From NCBI GenBank assembly GCA_013824055.1, contig PNNE01000080.1:1-19283 (forward strand): 19,283 bases of DNA, given 5' to 3'. The notes below the pieces were generated by a model. It ran no database searches and was not told the origin of the DNA. It saw nothing but the letters and a program-made list of their open reading frames with translations. Source of the stretch: Rhodobacter sp. GTDB lineage: Bacteria; Pseudomonadota; Alphaproteobacteria; Rhodobacterales; Rhodobacteraceae. Made by a program: the position numbers and the translations under genes. Position 1 is the stretch's first letter. Every line of letters starts with the position of its first letter. Below are positions 7,001 to 14,323 of the stretch, in pieces.

Positions 7001-8133
7001 CGCCGCAGGATCGGGGCCAGGACAAGGACCAGCGCGACCAGGCAGGCCGCCCAGACGAAGGCGAACCGCAGCCCGAAGCTCCCCGCAAGCACCCCCAGCA
7101 GCGGCGGCCCGACGAAGTATCCGAAGTAGCCCAGCAGCGTTGCCCGCGCGATGGCTCGGGCCCGGGCCTCGCCCGGGCTCATCTGCCCGACCAGCGAGAA
7201 CGCCGTCGGTGCCAGCACCGACGCGCCGATACCCATGACGAAGAACCCGAGATAGGCGACCAAGGGGCTTGGCGCCTGAGCCACGACCAGCGCGCCCGCA
7301 GCCGCGATCACCGCGCCGACCCGCAGGATGGTGAAGGCATCCACCCGGCCCGCCAGCCACTGCCCGCCCAGCCGCGCGAACCCCATCGTCAGCGCCAGCA
7401 TCGCCGGTCCCAGCGCGCCTTGCTCGGGGCTGCCGCCCAGGGTCTTCTCGATGTGCAGGGCCGACCAGTTCTCGGCCGCGTTCTCGGTCATGAAGGCAAT
7501 GAGCACGATCCCGCCGCCAAGCACCGGCACCAGGCCCAGGGGCACTGCGGTCCCGTCCTTCGGCTTGCGCAGCCCGTCGATCCGCCCGTCGCGTTCGATG
7601 GTCAGCGTCGCGCAAAGGACCCCGACCGCCGCCATCGTCCCCATCACCCAGTCCGGCCCCCAGCCCGCGCCCCGCAAGGTCCCGGTCAGCACCGCGCCGC
7701 CCGCATAGCCGAAGGAATAGGCGGCATGGGCCAGGTTCATCAGGTGCAGGCCGCGTTGCGTCTCGATCGCCGCCACGCGGGCGTTCATCAGCACATCCGT
7801 CAGCCCGGTCGCCGCCCCGGCACAGGCCATCGCCAGCGGGAAAAGCCACCAGACCGACGTCTGCCCCGGCAGCATGAAGGCCAGCGCCATCAAGAGGACC
7901 GCCAGCGGCAGCGCCGCCCGCCCCAGCGCCGCGCCGAACGCCGGGGCCATCAGCATCGCGCCGATCGCCGCGATGGGCGTCATGAAGATCAGCAGGCCCA
8001 GCTGCGCCTCGTCCACGCCAAGCATTGCCTTCAGGTCCGGCAGCACCGCCGCGAAGGTCCCCCACAACACACCCATTGCCGCAAAGGCCCCGATGGCAGG
8101 GCGGGCATGGACCAGGATGGGAAGGGAAAACAT
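6988..8133 (-). CDS. MFS transporter (YbjJ-like)
   Basis: The 381-residue inner-membrane protein has about twelve hydrophobic helices with the usual central cytosolic loop (residues about 180-200, charged ERDGRIDGLRKPKDG). The layout is that of the major facilitator superfamily, and the overall pattern recalls the YbjJ-like subgroup, for which no substrate is established. The ATG at 8133 has GGAG 7 bases upstream. The gene is convergent to the AruI-like decarboxylase and its last 13 bases overlap that gene's end; it is divergent from rplY across a 214-base spacer. Neighbourhood to arginine catabolism might suggest a related substrate, but opposite orientation makes this weak. Confidence 0.88.
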   Translation of the reverse strand: MFSLPILVHARPAIGAFAAMGVLWGTFAAVLPDLKAMLGVDEAQLGLLIFMTPIAAIGAMLMAPAFGAALGRAALPLAVLLMALAFMLPGQTSVWWLFPLAMACAGAATGLTDVLMNARVAAIETQRGLHLMNLAHAAYSFGYAGGAVLTGTLRGAGWGPDWVMGTMAAVGVLCATLTIERDGRIDGLRKPKDGTAVPLGLVPVLGGGIVLIAFMTENAAENWSALHIEKTLGGSPEQGALGPAMLALTMGFARLGGQWLAGRVDAFTILRVGAVIAAAGALVVAQAPSPLVAYLGFFVMGIGASVLAPTAFSLVGQMSPGEARARAIARATLLGYFGYFVGPPLLGVLAGSFGLRFAFVWAACLVALVLVLAPILRRQRA

Positions 8134-8260
8134 CGGACCGCTCCAGGGCAGGAAAGCGACAGCTAGCCCGGTCGACCGGTTGCATCCTGCCCACCGGCGA
8201 CCCCGAACCCCGCCGAAAGCGACATCCCGATGCGCGCGTCCGGGTGCGGGAACTTCGCGC

Positions 8261-8289
8261 TTCCCTTCCCGCCGATTCGTCGCTATAGG
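8261..8289 (+). promoter_or_regulatory. Weak candidate promoter for rplY
   Basis: TATAGG (8284-8289) is a fair -10 element in an otherwise very GC-rich spacer. Only a poor -35 (TTCCCT, 8261-8266) stands 17 bases before it. It lies about 60 bases before the L25 start, in the divergent spacer between the MFS gene and rplY. Confidence 0.25.
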
Positions 8290-8347
8290 CCCCCGGTCGC
8301 GCCATGCACCCTTGGAGGATGGCGGACTTATTCATTGGAGAGACCCT

Positions 8348-8953
8348 ATGGCACGCGAGATCATCGATCTTACCGCCGAGGTACGGACGGGGACAGGCAA
8401 GGGGGCCGCCCGTCAAGCCCGTCGTGACGGCTACGTACCTGGCATCATCTATGGCGACGGCGTCGAGCCGGTCGCGATCAAGATGAAATTCAACTACCTC
8501 CTGACCAAGCTGCGGCAGGGTCGCTTCCTGCAGACGCTGTTCAACCTCAAGGTTGAAGGCCAGCCCGACGTCCACGTCGTGTGCCGGGGCGTCCAGCGCG
8601 ACGTGGTCAAGGACATGCCGACGCATGTCGACTTCATGCGCATCCACGACGACAGCCGGATCGAGCTGTTCATCCATGTGGAATTCATCAACCACGAAGC
8701 CTCGCCCGGCCTCAAGCGCGGCGGCACCCTGACGGTCGTGCGGCACGAAGTCGAACTGGAAGTCACCGCCGGCGACATCCCCGATCACATCACGGTCGAC
8801 CTGACCGGCAAGAAGATCGGCGACGTCATCCACATCGACGACGTGGACCTGCCCGCAGGCGCCAAGCCGACCATCGCCCGCAACTTCGTGATCGCGAACG
8901 TGGCCGCTCCGGCTGGCCTCGCCGCGGTCGAGGAAGAACCCGCCACCGCCTGA
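8348..8953 (+). CDS. rplY: 50S ribosomal protein L25 / Ctc (long form)
   Basis: The 201-residue protein has an N-terminal L25 5S-rRNA-binding domain (about residues 5-92; GKGAARQARRDGYVPGIIYG is characteristic). A C-terminal TL5/CTC-type beta domain follows (about 100-185; FINHEASPGLKRGG, then VRHEVELEV). It ends in an Ala/Glu-rich tail. Length fits the long Ctc form. The ATG at 8348 has GGAGAG 5 bases upstream; the open frame continues far upstream but without family similarity. The pairing with pth downstream is common in bacteria, though here an opposite-strand methyltransferase gene sits between them. A strong hairpin follows the stop. Confidence 0.95.
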   Translation: MAREIIDLTAEVRTGTGKGAARQARRDGYVPGIIYGDGVEPVAIKMKFNYLLTKLRQGRFLQTLFNLKVEGQPDVHVVCRGVQRDVVKDMPTHVDFMRIHDDSRIELFIHVEFINHEASPGLKRGGTLTVVRHEVELEVTAGDIPDHITVDLTGKKIGDVIHIDDVDLPAGAKPTIARNFVIANVAAPAGLAAVEEEPATA

Positions 8954-8977
8954 CGGCGCGTGACGATCGCTACCGCG

Positions 8978-8999
8978 CGGGGGGCCTTCGGGTCCCCCG
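8978..8999 (+). terminator. UUCG-tetraloop hairpin after rplY
   Basis: A 9-bp stem (8978-8986 with 8991-8999, one G-U pair) is closed by C-TTCG-G, an exceptionally stable RNA tetraloop. It lies 24 bases after the rplY stop. The tract after it (TTCGCGTTTC) is only weakly T-rich, so it may act as a terminator or as a 3'-end stabiliser. Confidence 0.6.
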
Positions 9000-9007
9000 T
9001 TCGCGTT

Positions 9008-9130
9008 TCAGGGCCAGAGCAGTGCCTCGGTCATGTCCGCAAGCAACTGGTCCGCCCGCGCCCGGACCGCCCCGACGTCGCCGTGCATCCCGCATTGTGC
9101 CGATGCCGCCGCCGGATCGACGACACCCGC
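9008..9130 (-). other. In-frame open extension after the methyltransferase stop (40 codons)
   Basis: Immediately after the methyltransferase TAG (9131-9133) the same frame stays open for 40 codons, ending in TGA at 9010-9008. It reads as a plausible amphipathic tail (ADQLLADMTEALLWP at its end). It has no start codon with a ribosome binding site; the only ATG of note gives a 26-residue peptide. It may be former coding sequence, a read-through tail, or chance. I do not call a gene. Confidence 0.2.
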
Positions 9131-9814
9131 CTACTCGGTGCCCGCGCCGCATGACCGGCGAAAGACCAGCGTGTCCTTCCTTGCCCCCTCGGCCGGAACG
9201 AAGCCCTGAGCCTGAAGCGCTGCGCTGATCCGGTCCACTCCTGCCTGGCCATAGACCTGGGGATGCGTCTCGACCACCACCAGCCGCACCCCCGGCAAGG
9301 GCTGGGTCAGCACCTCAAGCTCACCCCCCTCGATGTCACAGCAGATCACCGTCGGGGTCAGCTTCGCCAGCAGCGTCCCGATCGGCCGCGCCGGAACCCG
9401 GATCACCTGGGCATTCTCCGGCCATCCGTCCGGCCCCTGCAAGGCACTGGCCCAGAAGGCAGGCCGCTGGCCGAACTCCACCTCGCCCTCGCCCGCAGCG
9501 ACGACTGCCCCGCGCATCACCTTGACGCCCTCGAACCCGTTCGCCGCCAGGTTCCGCCGCGCCAGCCTGACCGTCTCCGGCCCCGCCTCGACGCCGAAAA
9601 CCGCGGCCTCGCCCAGCACTCCCGCCGCCAGCGCGCAGATGAACCCCAGCCCCGCGCCCAGGTCCAGAAGCCGGTCCCCCGGCCGCAGGTGCAACAGCAG
9701 CGCATCCGCCTCGTGGTTTTCGTAGCGCCCACTGGCCAGCGCCCGCTCCAGGTTTCCCTTCAGCGCCGCCTCCGGCAGATAAAGCGTCAGGCCGCGAAGA
9801 GTGAAGCTGCGCAT
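9131..9814 (-). CDS. FkbM family SAM-dependent methyltransferase
   Basis: The 227-residue protein has a class I methyltransferase core. Motif I is LDLGAGLGF (residues 50-58) and the acidic end of strand 2 is FGVEAG (73-78). The FkbM-typical acidic motif is CCDIEGGELEVL (158-169), followed by VVETHP (180-185). The FkbM family is known mainly for O-methylation of natural products and sugars; the substrate here is unknown. I start at the ATG at 9814. A TTG at 9844 would add ten residues, but neither start has a good Shine-Dalgarno site. The gene is on the opposite strand between rplY and pth and faces away from pth, with 73 bases between the two starts. Its TAG stop is followed by a 40-codon in-frame open extension. 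Confidence 0.85.
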   Translation of the reverse strand: MRSFTLRGLTLYLPEAALKGNLERALASGRYENHEADALLLHLRPGDRLLDLGAGLGFICALAAGVLGEAAVFGVEAGPETVRLARRNLAANGFEGVKVMRGAVVAAGEGEVEFGQRPAFWASALQGPDGWPENAQVIRVPARPIGTLLAKLTPTVICCDIEGGELEVLTQPLPGVRLVVVETHPQVYGQAGVDRISAALQAQGFVPAEGARKDTLVFRRSCGAGTE

Positions 9815-9887
9815 CGGGGTCCGGTTGGTTGTCTGAAGCCTCAAGCCCAGCTATATCGCACAGGTTGCGCAAAGCGGGAGAGCAAAG

Positions 9888-10562
9888 GTGAAACTCTGGG
9901 TCGGCCTTGGCAATCCCGGCGCGAAATATGCCGGCAACCGGCACAACATCGGCTTCATGGCGCTGGACCGCATCGCCGCCGACCACGGCTTCACCCCCTG
10001 GCGCAAGGCCTTCCAGGGGCTGGTCAGCGAAGGCCGTCTCGGCGCGGAAAAGGTGGCGCTTCTGAAGCCCGAGACCTTCATGAACCTCTCCGGCCAGTCG
10101 GTCCAGGCCGCCGTCGCCTTCTGGAAGCTGCCGCTGGCCGACCTGACCGTCTTCCACGACGAATTGGACCTCGCCCCCGGCAAGCTGCGCCTGAAACAGG
10201 GCGGCGGCCATGCCGGCCACAACGGGCTGCGGTCGATCCACGGCCACCTGGGCGAGGCTTACGCCCGCGTCCGGCTTGGCATCGGCCATCCCGGCCACAA
10301 GGACGCCGTTGCCGCCTATGTGCTTCACGACTTCGCCAAATCGGACGCCGATTGGCTCGAAGACCTTCTGCGCGGCATCTCCGACGGGGCCGAGGCCCTG
10401 GCGGCAGGCGATGGGCAGAGGTTCATGAACGCCGTTTCCCTGCGCACCGCCCCGCCCCGGTCCTCGACGACGAAGGAAAAGCCCGAGACCGCCAACCCGC
10501 CGCCGGAGCCGGCCAGTGACAGCCGCAGCCCGATGCAGAAGCTGCTGGACAAGTTCAGGTGA
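9888..10562 (+). CDS. pth: Peptidyl-tRNA hydrolase
   Basis: Pth cleaves peptidyl-tRNA released during abortive translation. The 224-residue protein shows all key residues: Asn9 (GLGNPG), the catalytic His19 (NRHNIGF), Asn66 (FMNLSG), Asp91 (FHDELDL) and Asn112 (GHNGLRS). After the conserved domain (to about residue 185) comes a Pro/Ser/Thr/Lys-rich linker and a basic amphipathic end (MQKLLDKFR), an extension seen in alphaproteobacterial Pth. The start is GTG at 9888 with GGGAGAG 5 bases upstream. The last bases overlap the GTG of the DUF2332 gene (GTGA), pointing to coupled translation. Confidence 0.96.
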   Translation: MKLWVGLGNPGAKYAGNRHNIGFMALDRIAADHGFTPWRKAFQGLVSEGRLGAEKVALLKPETFMNLSGQSVQAAVAFWKLPLADLTVFHDELDLAPGKLRLKQGGGHAGHNGLRSIHGHLGEAYARVRLGIGHPGHKDAVAAYVLHDFAKSDADWLEDLLRGISDGAEALAAGDGQRFMNAVSLRTAPPRSSTTKEKPETANPPPEPASDSRSPMQKLLDKFR

Positions 10563-11581
10563 GCCTGGTCCGGCAAGCCTTCCACCAGCAGGCGAGAGCC
10601 TGCGCCGCCCTCGGCTCGCCCCTCATGCAACGGCTCATGGCAGGCCTTGCCGACCGACTGGGGCCAGGCGATCCGGTGGCGGACATGGTCCTTGGCTGGG
10701 TCGGTGATCCGTCGTCACGCGCCGATTCCCTGCCGCTTCGCCTCGCGGGCGGCCTCCACGCGCTGACCCTGTCCGGACAGGCACCTGCACTGGCCGCTGC
10801 CTATGCCACGGGCCAGGACCCGACCGATACCGCGCTCGCGACGATCCGCCAGCACCCGACCTTCCTCCTGGACTGGTTGAAATCTCCGCCCCAGACAAAC
10901 GAGGTGCGACGCTCGGCCGCGGTGATCGCCGCAGCGCACTGGCTGACCGCGCGTTTCGGACTGCCGCTGGTCCTGTACGAACTTGGCGCAAGCGCCGGGC
11001 TGAACCTCTGCTGGGACCACTACGCCCTGCACGCGGGCGGCAAATGCTTCGGTCCCGCCGACGCCGCCGTCACCCTGGCACCCGCCTGGACCGGCCCCCT
11101 GCCCCCGGTCGCCAAACCCGTCATTCTGGACCGGCGCGGCGTCGACCTGAACCCGCTCGACCCTGTGGCGGATCGCCTGCGCCTGCTCGCCTATCTCTGG
11201 CCTGACCAACCCGACCGCCTTGCCCGCACCGCTGCCGCCCTGGATCTTGCCGCCAGGGTACGCCCCCCGGTCGACCGCGCCGACGCCGCCGACTGGCTGG
11301 AGACCTGCCTGTCCACACCGGCCGAAGGTGCCTTGCACCTGATCTTCCACACCGTCGCCTGGCAATACTTCCCGCCCGCCACTCAGGCCCGCGCTCTGGC
11401 CGCGATGGACACAGCCAGTCGCCGCAGCACGATTGCCCGGCTGTCGATGGAAGCCGACAGTCACAACCCCGGCGCCGGTCTCAGCCTGACGCTCTGGCCG
11501 GGCGGCGAAACCATCCGCCTCGGTCGCGCCGATTTCCACGGCCGCTGGGTCGACTGGCAAGCCCCACGCCCCAGGCCCTGA
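10559..11581 (+). CDS. DUF2332 family protein, function unknown
   Basis: The 340-residue soluble protein resembles the DUF2332 family. Recognisable features are QTNEVRRSA (residues 112-120), the glycine-containing motif LVLYELGASAGLNL (137-150), which recalls a SAM-binding loop, and HTVAWQYF near residue 265. No reaction is established for the family to my knowledge; a methyltransferase-like fold is only a guess from the glycine motif. The GTG start lies in the four-base overlap with the pth stop, so ribosomes finishing pth probably start here. No signal peptide or membrane helix is visible. Confidence 0.82.
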   Translation: MSLVRQAFHQQARACAALGSPLMQRLMAGLADRLGPGDPVADMVLGWVGDPSSRADSLPLRLAGGLHALTLSGQAPALAAAYATGQDPTDTALATIRQHPTFLLDWLKSPPQTNEVRRSAAVIAAAHWLTARFGLPLVLYELGASAGLNLCWDHYALHAGGKCFGPADAAVTLAPAWTGPLPPVAKPVILDRRGVDLNPLDPVADRLRLLAYLWPDQPDRLARTAAALDLAARVRPPVDRADAADWLETCLSTPAEGALHLIFHTVAWQYFPPATQARALAAMDTASRRSTIARLSMEADSHNPGAGLSLTLWPGGETIRLGRADFHGRWVDWQAPRPRP

Positions 11582-11591
11582 CCCTTTCACA

Positions 11592-11671
11592 CTTGCCCAA
11601 ATATCCTCCGGGGGTCTGGGGGGGAAAACCCCCACTGACCGAGCCTGCGTGCGTCCTTCACGCATGCGGGC
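11592..11671. repeat. Composite palindromic intergenic element between convergent genes
   Basis: Three parts lie in the 134-base spacer between the convergent DUF2332 and YcjF genes. First is a CTTGCCCAAATATCCTCCGG stretch, like one I recall as recurring between genes in Rhodobacteraceae. Second is a G7-AAAA-C5 hairpin (11618-11633). Third is a 12-bp stem with a 5-base loop (11643-11654 with 11660-11671, two G-U pairs). The element can serve as a bidirectional terminator. Dispersal in the genome is recollection, not shown by this window. Confidence 0.5.
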
Positions 11672-11715
11672 GAGACAAAAGGCGTGCGCGCCAGCGCTCA
11701 ATTCGAAAACCGCCC

Positions 11716-12699
11716 CTATCCGCGCGACACCAGGCCTGTCAGCGCCCGACTGACCAGCGAGGACACCGCCGGTCGCTCCAGCGCGACGAAGGGCATCGGC
11801 CGGCACAACTCCAGCGCCGCCACCCCCACCCGCGCCGTCAGCGCCCCGTTGACCACCCCCTCGCCGACCCGGCGCGAGAGTTTGGACAGCACCCCGCCCC
11901 CCGCAACCGACCCGATCATGTCGTCGGTCAGCGCCAATGCCCCCGCCGCAACCAGCGAGCCGAACACCCGGCGGAGCAGCTTCAGGCTGCCGAAACTCCC
12001 CGACCGCCCGCCATAGATCTCCGCGATCCGCCGGATCATCCGCAGGTTCGCCACCGCCGCCGTCGCCACATCGACCAGCGCCAGCGGGACCAGCGCGGTC
12101 ACCATCGCCACCTGCCGCGCGGCAGCCTCGATCACCAGCCGCGCCTCGGCGTCCAGCGTGACCAGAAGCTCCCGCTCCGCCAGCGCCAGCAGGGCGTCTG
12201 CGTCCATCACCTCGCCCTCCCGCTCGGCCAGCCGTGCCCGGCCCCAGGCGGTATCCCCCCGCGCGGCGTAAAGCGAAGTCAGGTTGGCGACCACCCGACG
12301 CGCCTCCTTCAGGTCCGCCGCCGCCCGCGCCTCGACCGCCCGCGCGCGCAAGCCGTCCAGCCGCCCCAGCCGCAGGAAGGCCCCCCATTCGCGCAACGCC
12401 AGGACCAGCCCCGCCGCAACCGCAACCGCCACCAGTGCAAAGGCCGCCCAGCCCAGGACGACATTCCGCGCCAGAAGCCCGGTCACGAAATCATGGGCCG
12501 CGACCGACAGGGCAAAGGTGAACAGCGCCGCGAAGGCCCAGACCGCGAACCGGGTCAGGGCCGACCCGCGCCGCTGCGACAGCGCGGCAACCGCCTGCAT
12601 CGCTTGTCCCTCGGGCAGCGCATCTGGCACCGGCGGGGCGAGCGAGGGATCCACGGCCTCGGCCATCTCTTCCAGGAAGGGCTTCGGGGGACGGCTCAC
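11716..12699 (-). CDS. YcjF-like membrane protein (TIGR01620/DUF697)
   Basis: The 327-residue inner-membrane protein has a polar N-terminus, two clear helices (about residues 48-68 and 79-102), an alpha-helical charged middle, and a hydrophobic C-terminal half (ALVPLALVDVATAAVANLRMIRRIAEIYG, in the region about 205-235) typical of the DUF697/YcjF family. It starts with GTG at 12699 inside the stop of the YcjX-like gene (GTGA overlap), so the two are translationally coupled. In E. coli ycjX-ycjF follow the psp (phage shock) genes; no psp gene is present in this window, as is usual for the alphaproteobacterial pair. The molecular role is unknown. Confidence 0.85.
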   Translation of the reverse strand: MSRPPKPFLEEMAEAVDPSLAPPVPDALPEGQAMQAVAALSQRRGSALTRFAVWAFAALFTFALSVAAHDFVTGLLARNVVLGWAAFALVAVAVAAGLVLALREWGAFLRLGRLDGLRARAVEARAAADLKEARRVVANLTSLYAARGDTAWGRARLAEREGEVMDADALLALAERELLVTLDAEARLVIEAAARQVAMVTALVPLALVDVATAAVANLRMIRRIAEIYGGRSGSFGSLKLLRRVFGSLVAAGALALTDDMIGSVAGGGVLSKLSRRVGEGVVNGALTARVGVAALELCRPMPFVALERPAVSSLVSRALTGLVSRG

Positions 12700-14111
12700 A
12701 ACTGGTCTCCGATCAGGAACTCGACGGCGCGGTCCAGCCGGATATGCGGCGGGCCTTCGCCCGGTCGCAGGGTCAGCCGCGCCGGGGCAAAGGTCATCAG
12801 GCTGTAATCGGCGTCCAGCCAGGCCTCCGCCCCCTCCCGCGCAGGCGACAACAGCCGCGACGGGTCGGACGGCAGCGCGCCGGGATACATCAGCGCAGGC
12901 TTGCCCGTGGATTGCAGCATTCCCCGGACCGCCGGGACCTCGACCCCGTCCCGCGTCACCCGTTCCTCCACCGTGGCTCGCAGCGAAGCCAGCGACATCG
13001 CGTCGGTTCGCGCACCCGAGAAGTCGGCCCGTTGCTTCGCCTCGGCCAGAAGCGAGGCGGTGATCGCGGTCAGCGCCGGATGCTGTTCGTGGTGCAGGTG
13101 GTCAGCCTTGGTGGCCGCGAAGAGGATACGCTCGACCCGATGCGCGCCGAAAAGACCGGACAGCCAGGTGTTCCGTCCCGGCCGGAAGCTCGACAGGACC
13201 TCGGCCATCACCCGCCGCAGATCCTCGACCGCGCGCGGCCCCTGGTGGATCGCGCCCAGGACATCGGCCAGCACGACCTGCCGGTCGATCCTGGCGAAGT
13301 GGTCGCGGAAGAAGGGGCGGACGACGCGGGACTTGTAGGCCTCGTAGCGCCGCTCCATCTCGCGCCAAAGACTGCTCCGGCCCATCGTCGCGGGCCGCGG
13401 CAGGGGCGCGAAGGTCAGGACGGGCGAGCCGGCAAGGTCGCCGGGAAGCAGGAACCGGCCGGGTGTGACGTCGACCCGGCCCAGGTCGCGGGCAGTGGTC
13501 AGGTAGGCGGTGAAGGTCTCGGCCAGTTGCCGGGCCCGGGCCTCGTCCAGCCGCAAGGCACCATCCTCGGCGCGGGCAAGCGCAAGGTAGGGGGCGGCCT
13601 CGGGGCGGCGTTCCAGCCGCACCAGGGTCGCTTCGGACCAGGCGTCGTAGGTCTGATCCAGCAGTGCGAGGTCCAGGAGCCACTCGCCGGGATAGTCGAC
13701 GATATCGAGGTGCACTGTGTGCGGCCCGCGCCAGGAGGAAAGGAACCCGGCTGGCTGGACGCGGAAGGAAAGACGAAGCTCCGAGATCGCACGCGTCGAG
13801 GCGGGCCAGCGCGGCTGGTCGCCGGTCAGGGCGGCAAGGTGCGCCTCATAATCGAAGCGGGGCAGCGTCAGGTCCGGCTGGGGTTGCAGGTAGACCGCCT
13901 GGATGCGGCCTTCGGCATGGGCCTTCAGCTGCGGCATCCGGCCCCGGTTCAGCAGGTTCGCGACCAGCGCAGTGATGAACACGGTCTTTCCCGCGCGCGA
14001 AAGCCCGGTCACCCCAAGGCGGAGCGAGGAGTCGAACAGGGTTTCGGAGAGGCTGGCCCCGGCACCTTCGATCCCGCGGGTGATCCCGTCCGTCAGTCCG
14101 GAAAATGCCAA
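12696..14111 (-). CDS. YcjX-like P-loop GTPase-type protein (DUF463)
   Basis: The 471-residue protein belongs to the YcjX/DUF463 family of P-loop NTPases. Walker A is GLSRAGKT (residues 36-43). The DxxG-like motif is DYPG (139-142) in the family signature LDIVDYPGEWLLDL, and ATKADH near residue 335 may be the base-recognition motif. The start appears to be TTG at 14111. AAGGAA stands about 7 bases before it, no ATG occurs near it, and the N-terminus then aligns with the family just before the VTGLSRAGKT strand. It overlaps the YcjF-like gene, with which it probably works at the membrane in envelope-stress physiology; that role is inferred from the E. coli neighbourhood only. Confidence 0.88.
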   Translation of the reverse strand: MAFSGLTDGITRGIEGAGASLSETLFDSSLRLGVTGLSRAGKTVFITALVANLLNRGRMPQLKAHAEGRIQAVYLQPQPDLTLPRFDYEAHLAALTGDQPRWPASTRAISELRLSFRVQPAGFLSSWRGPHTVHLDIVDYPGEWLLDLALLDQTYDAWSEATLVRLERRPEAAPYLALARAEDGALRLDEARARQLAETFTAYLTTARDLGRVDVTPGRFLLPGDLAGSPVLTFAPLPRPATMGRSSLWREMERRYEAYKSRVVRPFFRDHFARIDRQVVLADVLGAIHQGPRAVEDLRRVMAEVLSSFRPGRNTWLSGLFGAHRVERILFAATKADHLHHEQHPALTAITASLLAEAKQRADFSGARTDAMSLASLRATVEERVTRDGVEVPAVRGMLQSTGKPALMYPGALPSDPSRLLSPAREGAEAWLDADYSLMTFAPARLTLRPGEGPPHIRLDRAVEFLIGDQL

Positions 14112-14181
14112 GTCCGCGTTCCTTTCCTGCGTGGGGGCGAAGATAGGGCGGGCCGGGCGGGAATGGAAGGCGGGTGGGTAG

Positions 14182-14201
14182 GGTGGGCGATATCGCCCAC
14201 C
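14182..14201. repeat. 20-bp perfect palindrome (GGTGGGCGAT/ATCGCCCACC)
   Basis: The palindrome sits in the 212-base divergent spacer between the YcjX-like gene and truA, about 125 bases before truA. It is set in GTAGGGTGGGC..GCCCACCTTACG, a form I remember from dispersed short palindromes in several proteobacteria. Nothing else in this spacer is assignable apart from the two ribosome binding sites. Confidence 0.6.
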
Positions 14202-14323
14202 TTACGCTTGCGCTGTCCACATCGGACGGGGCGAGGGTGGCAAATGAAGTCAAGGGCTTGGCCGCGGGCATATCGGTTTTGGCAAGGATTGCGCGGGGCC
14301 TGGCTTCCGAGGTAGGGAAGGCG

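Noticed and set aside
8960..9154. 64-codon plus-strand frame after rplY.
   Set aside because: It contains the UUCG hairpin and overlaps the methyltransferase end; Arg/Pro-rich composition without a ribosome binding site.
14174..14323. Possible 50-residue N-terminal extension of TruA.
   Set aside because: The extension is not family-like and includes the palindrome; the ATG at 14324 has a good ribosome binding site and the normal TruA N-terminus.
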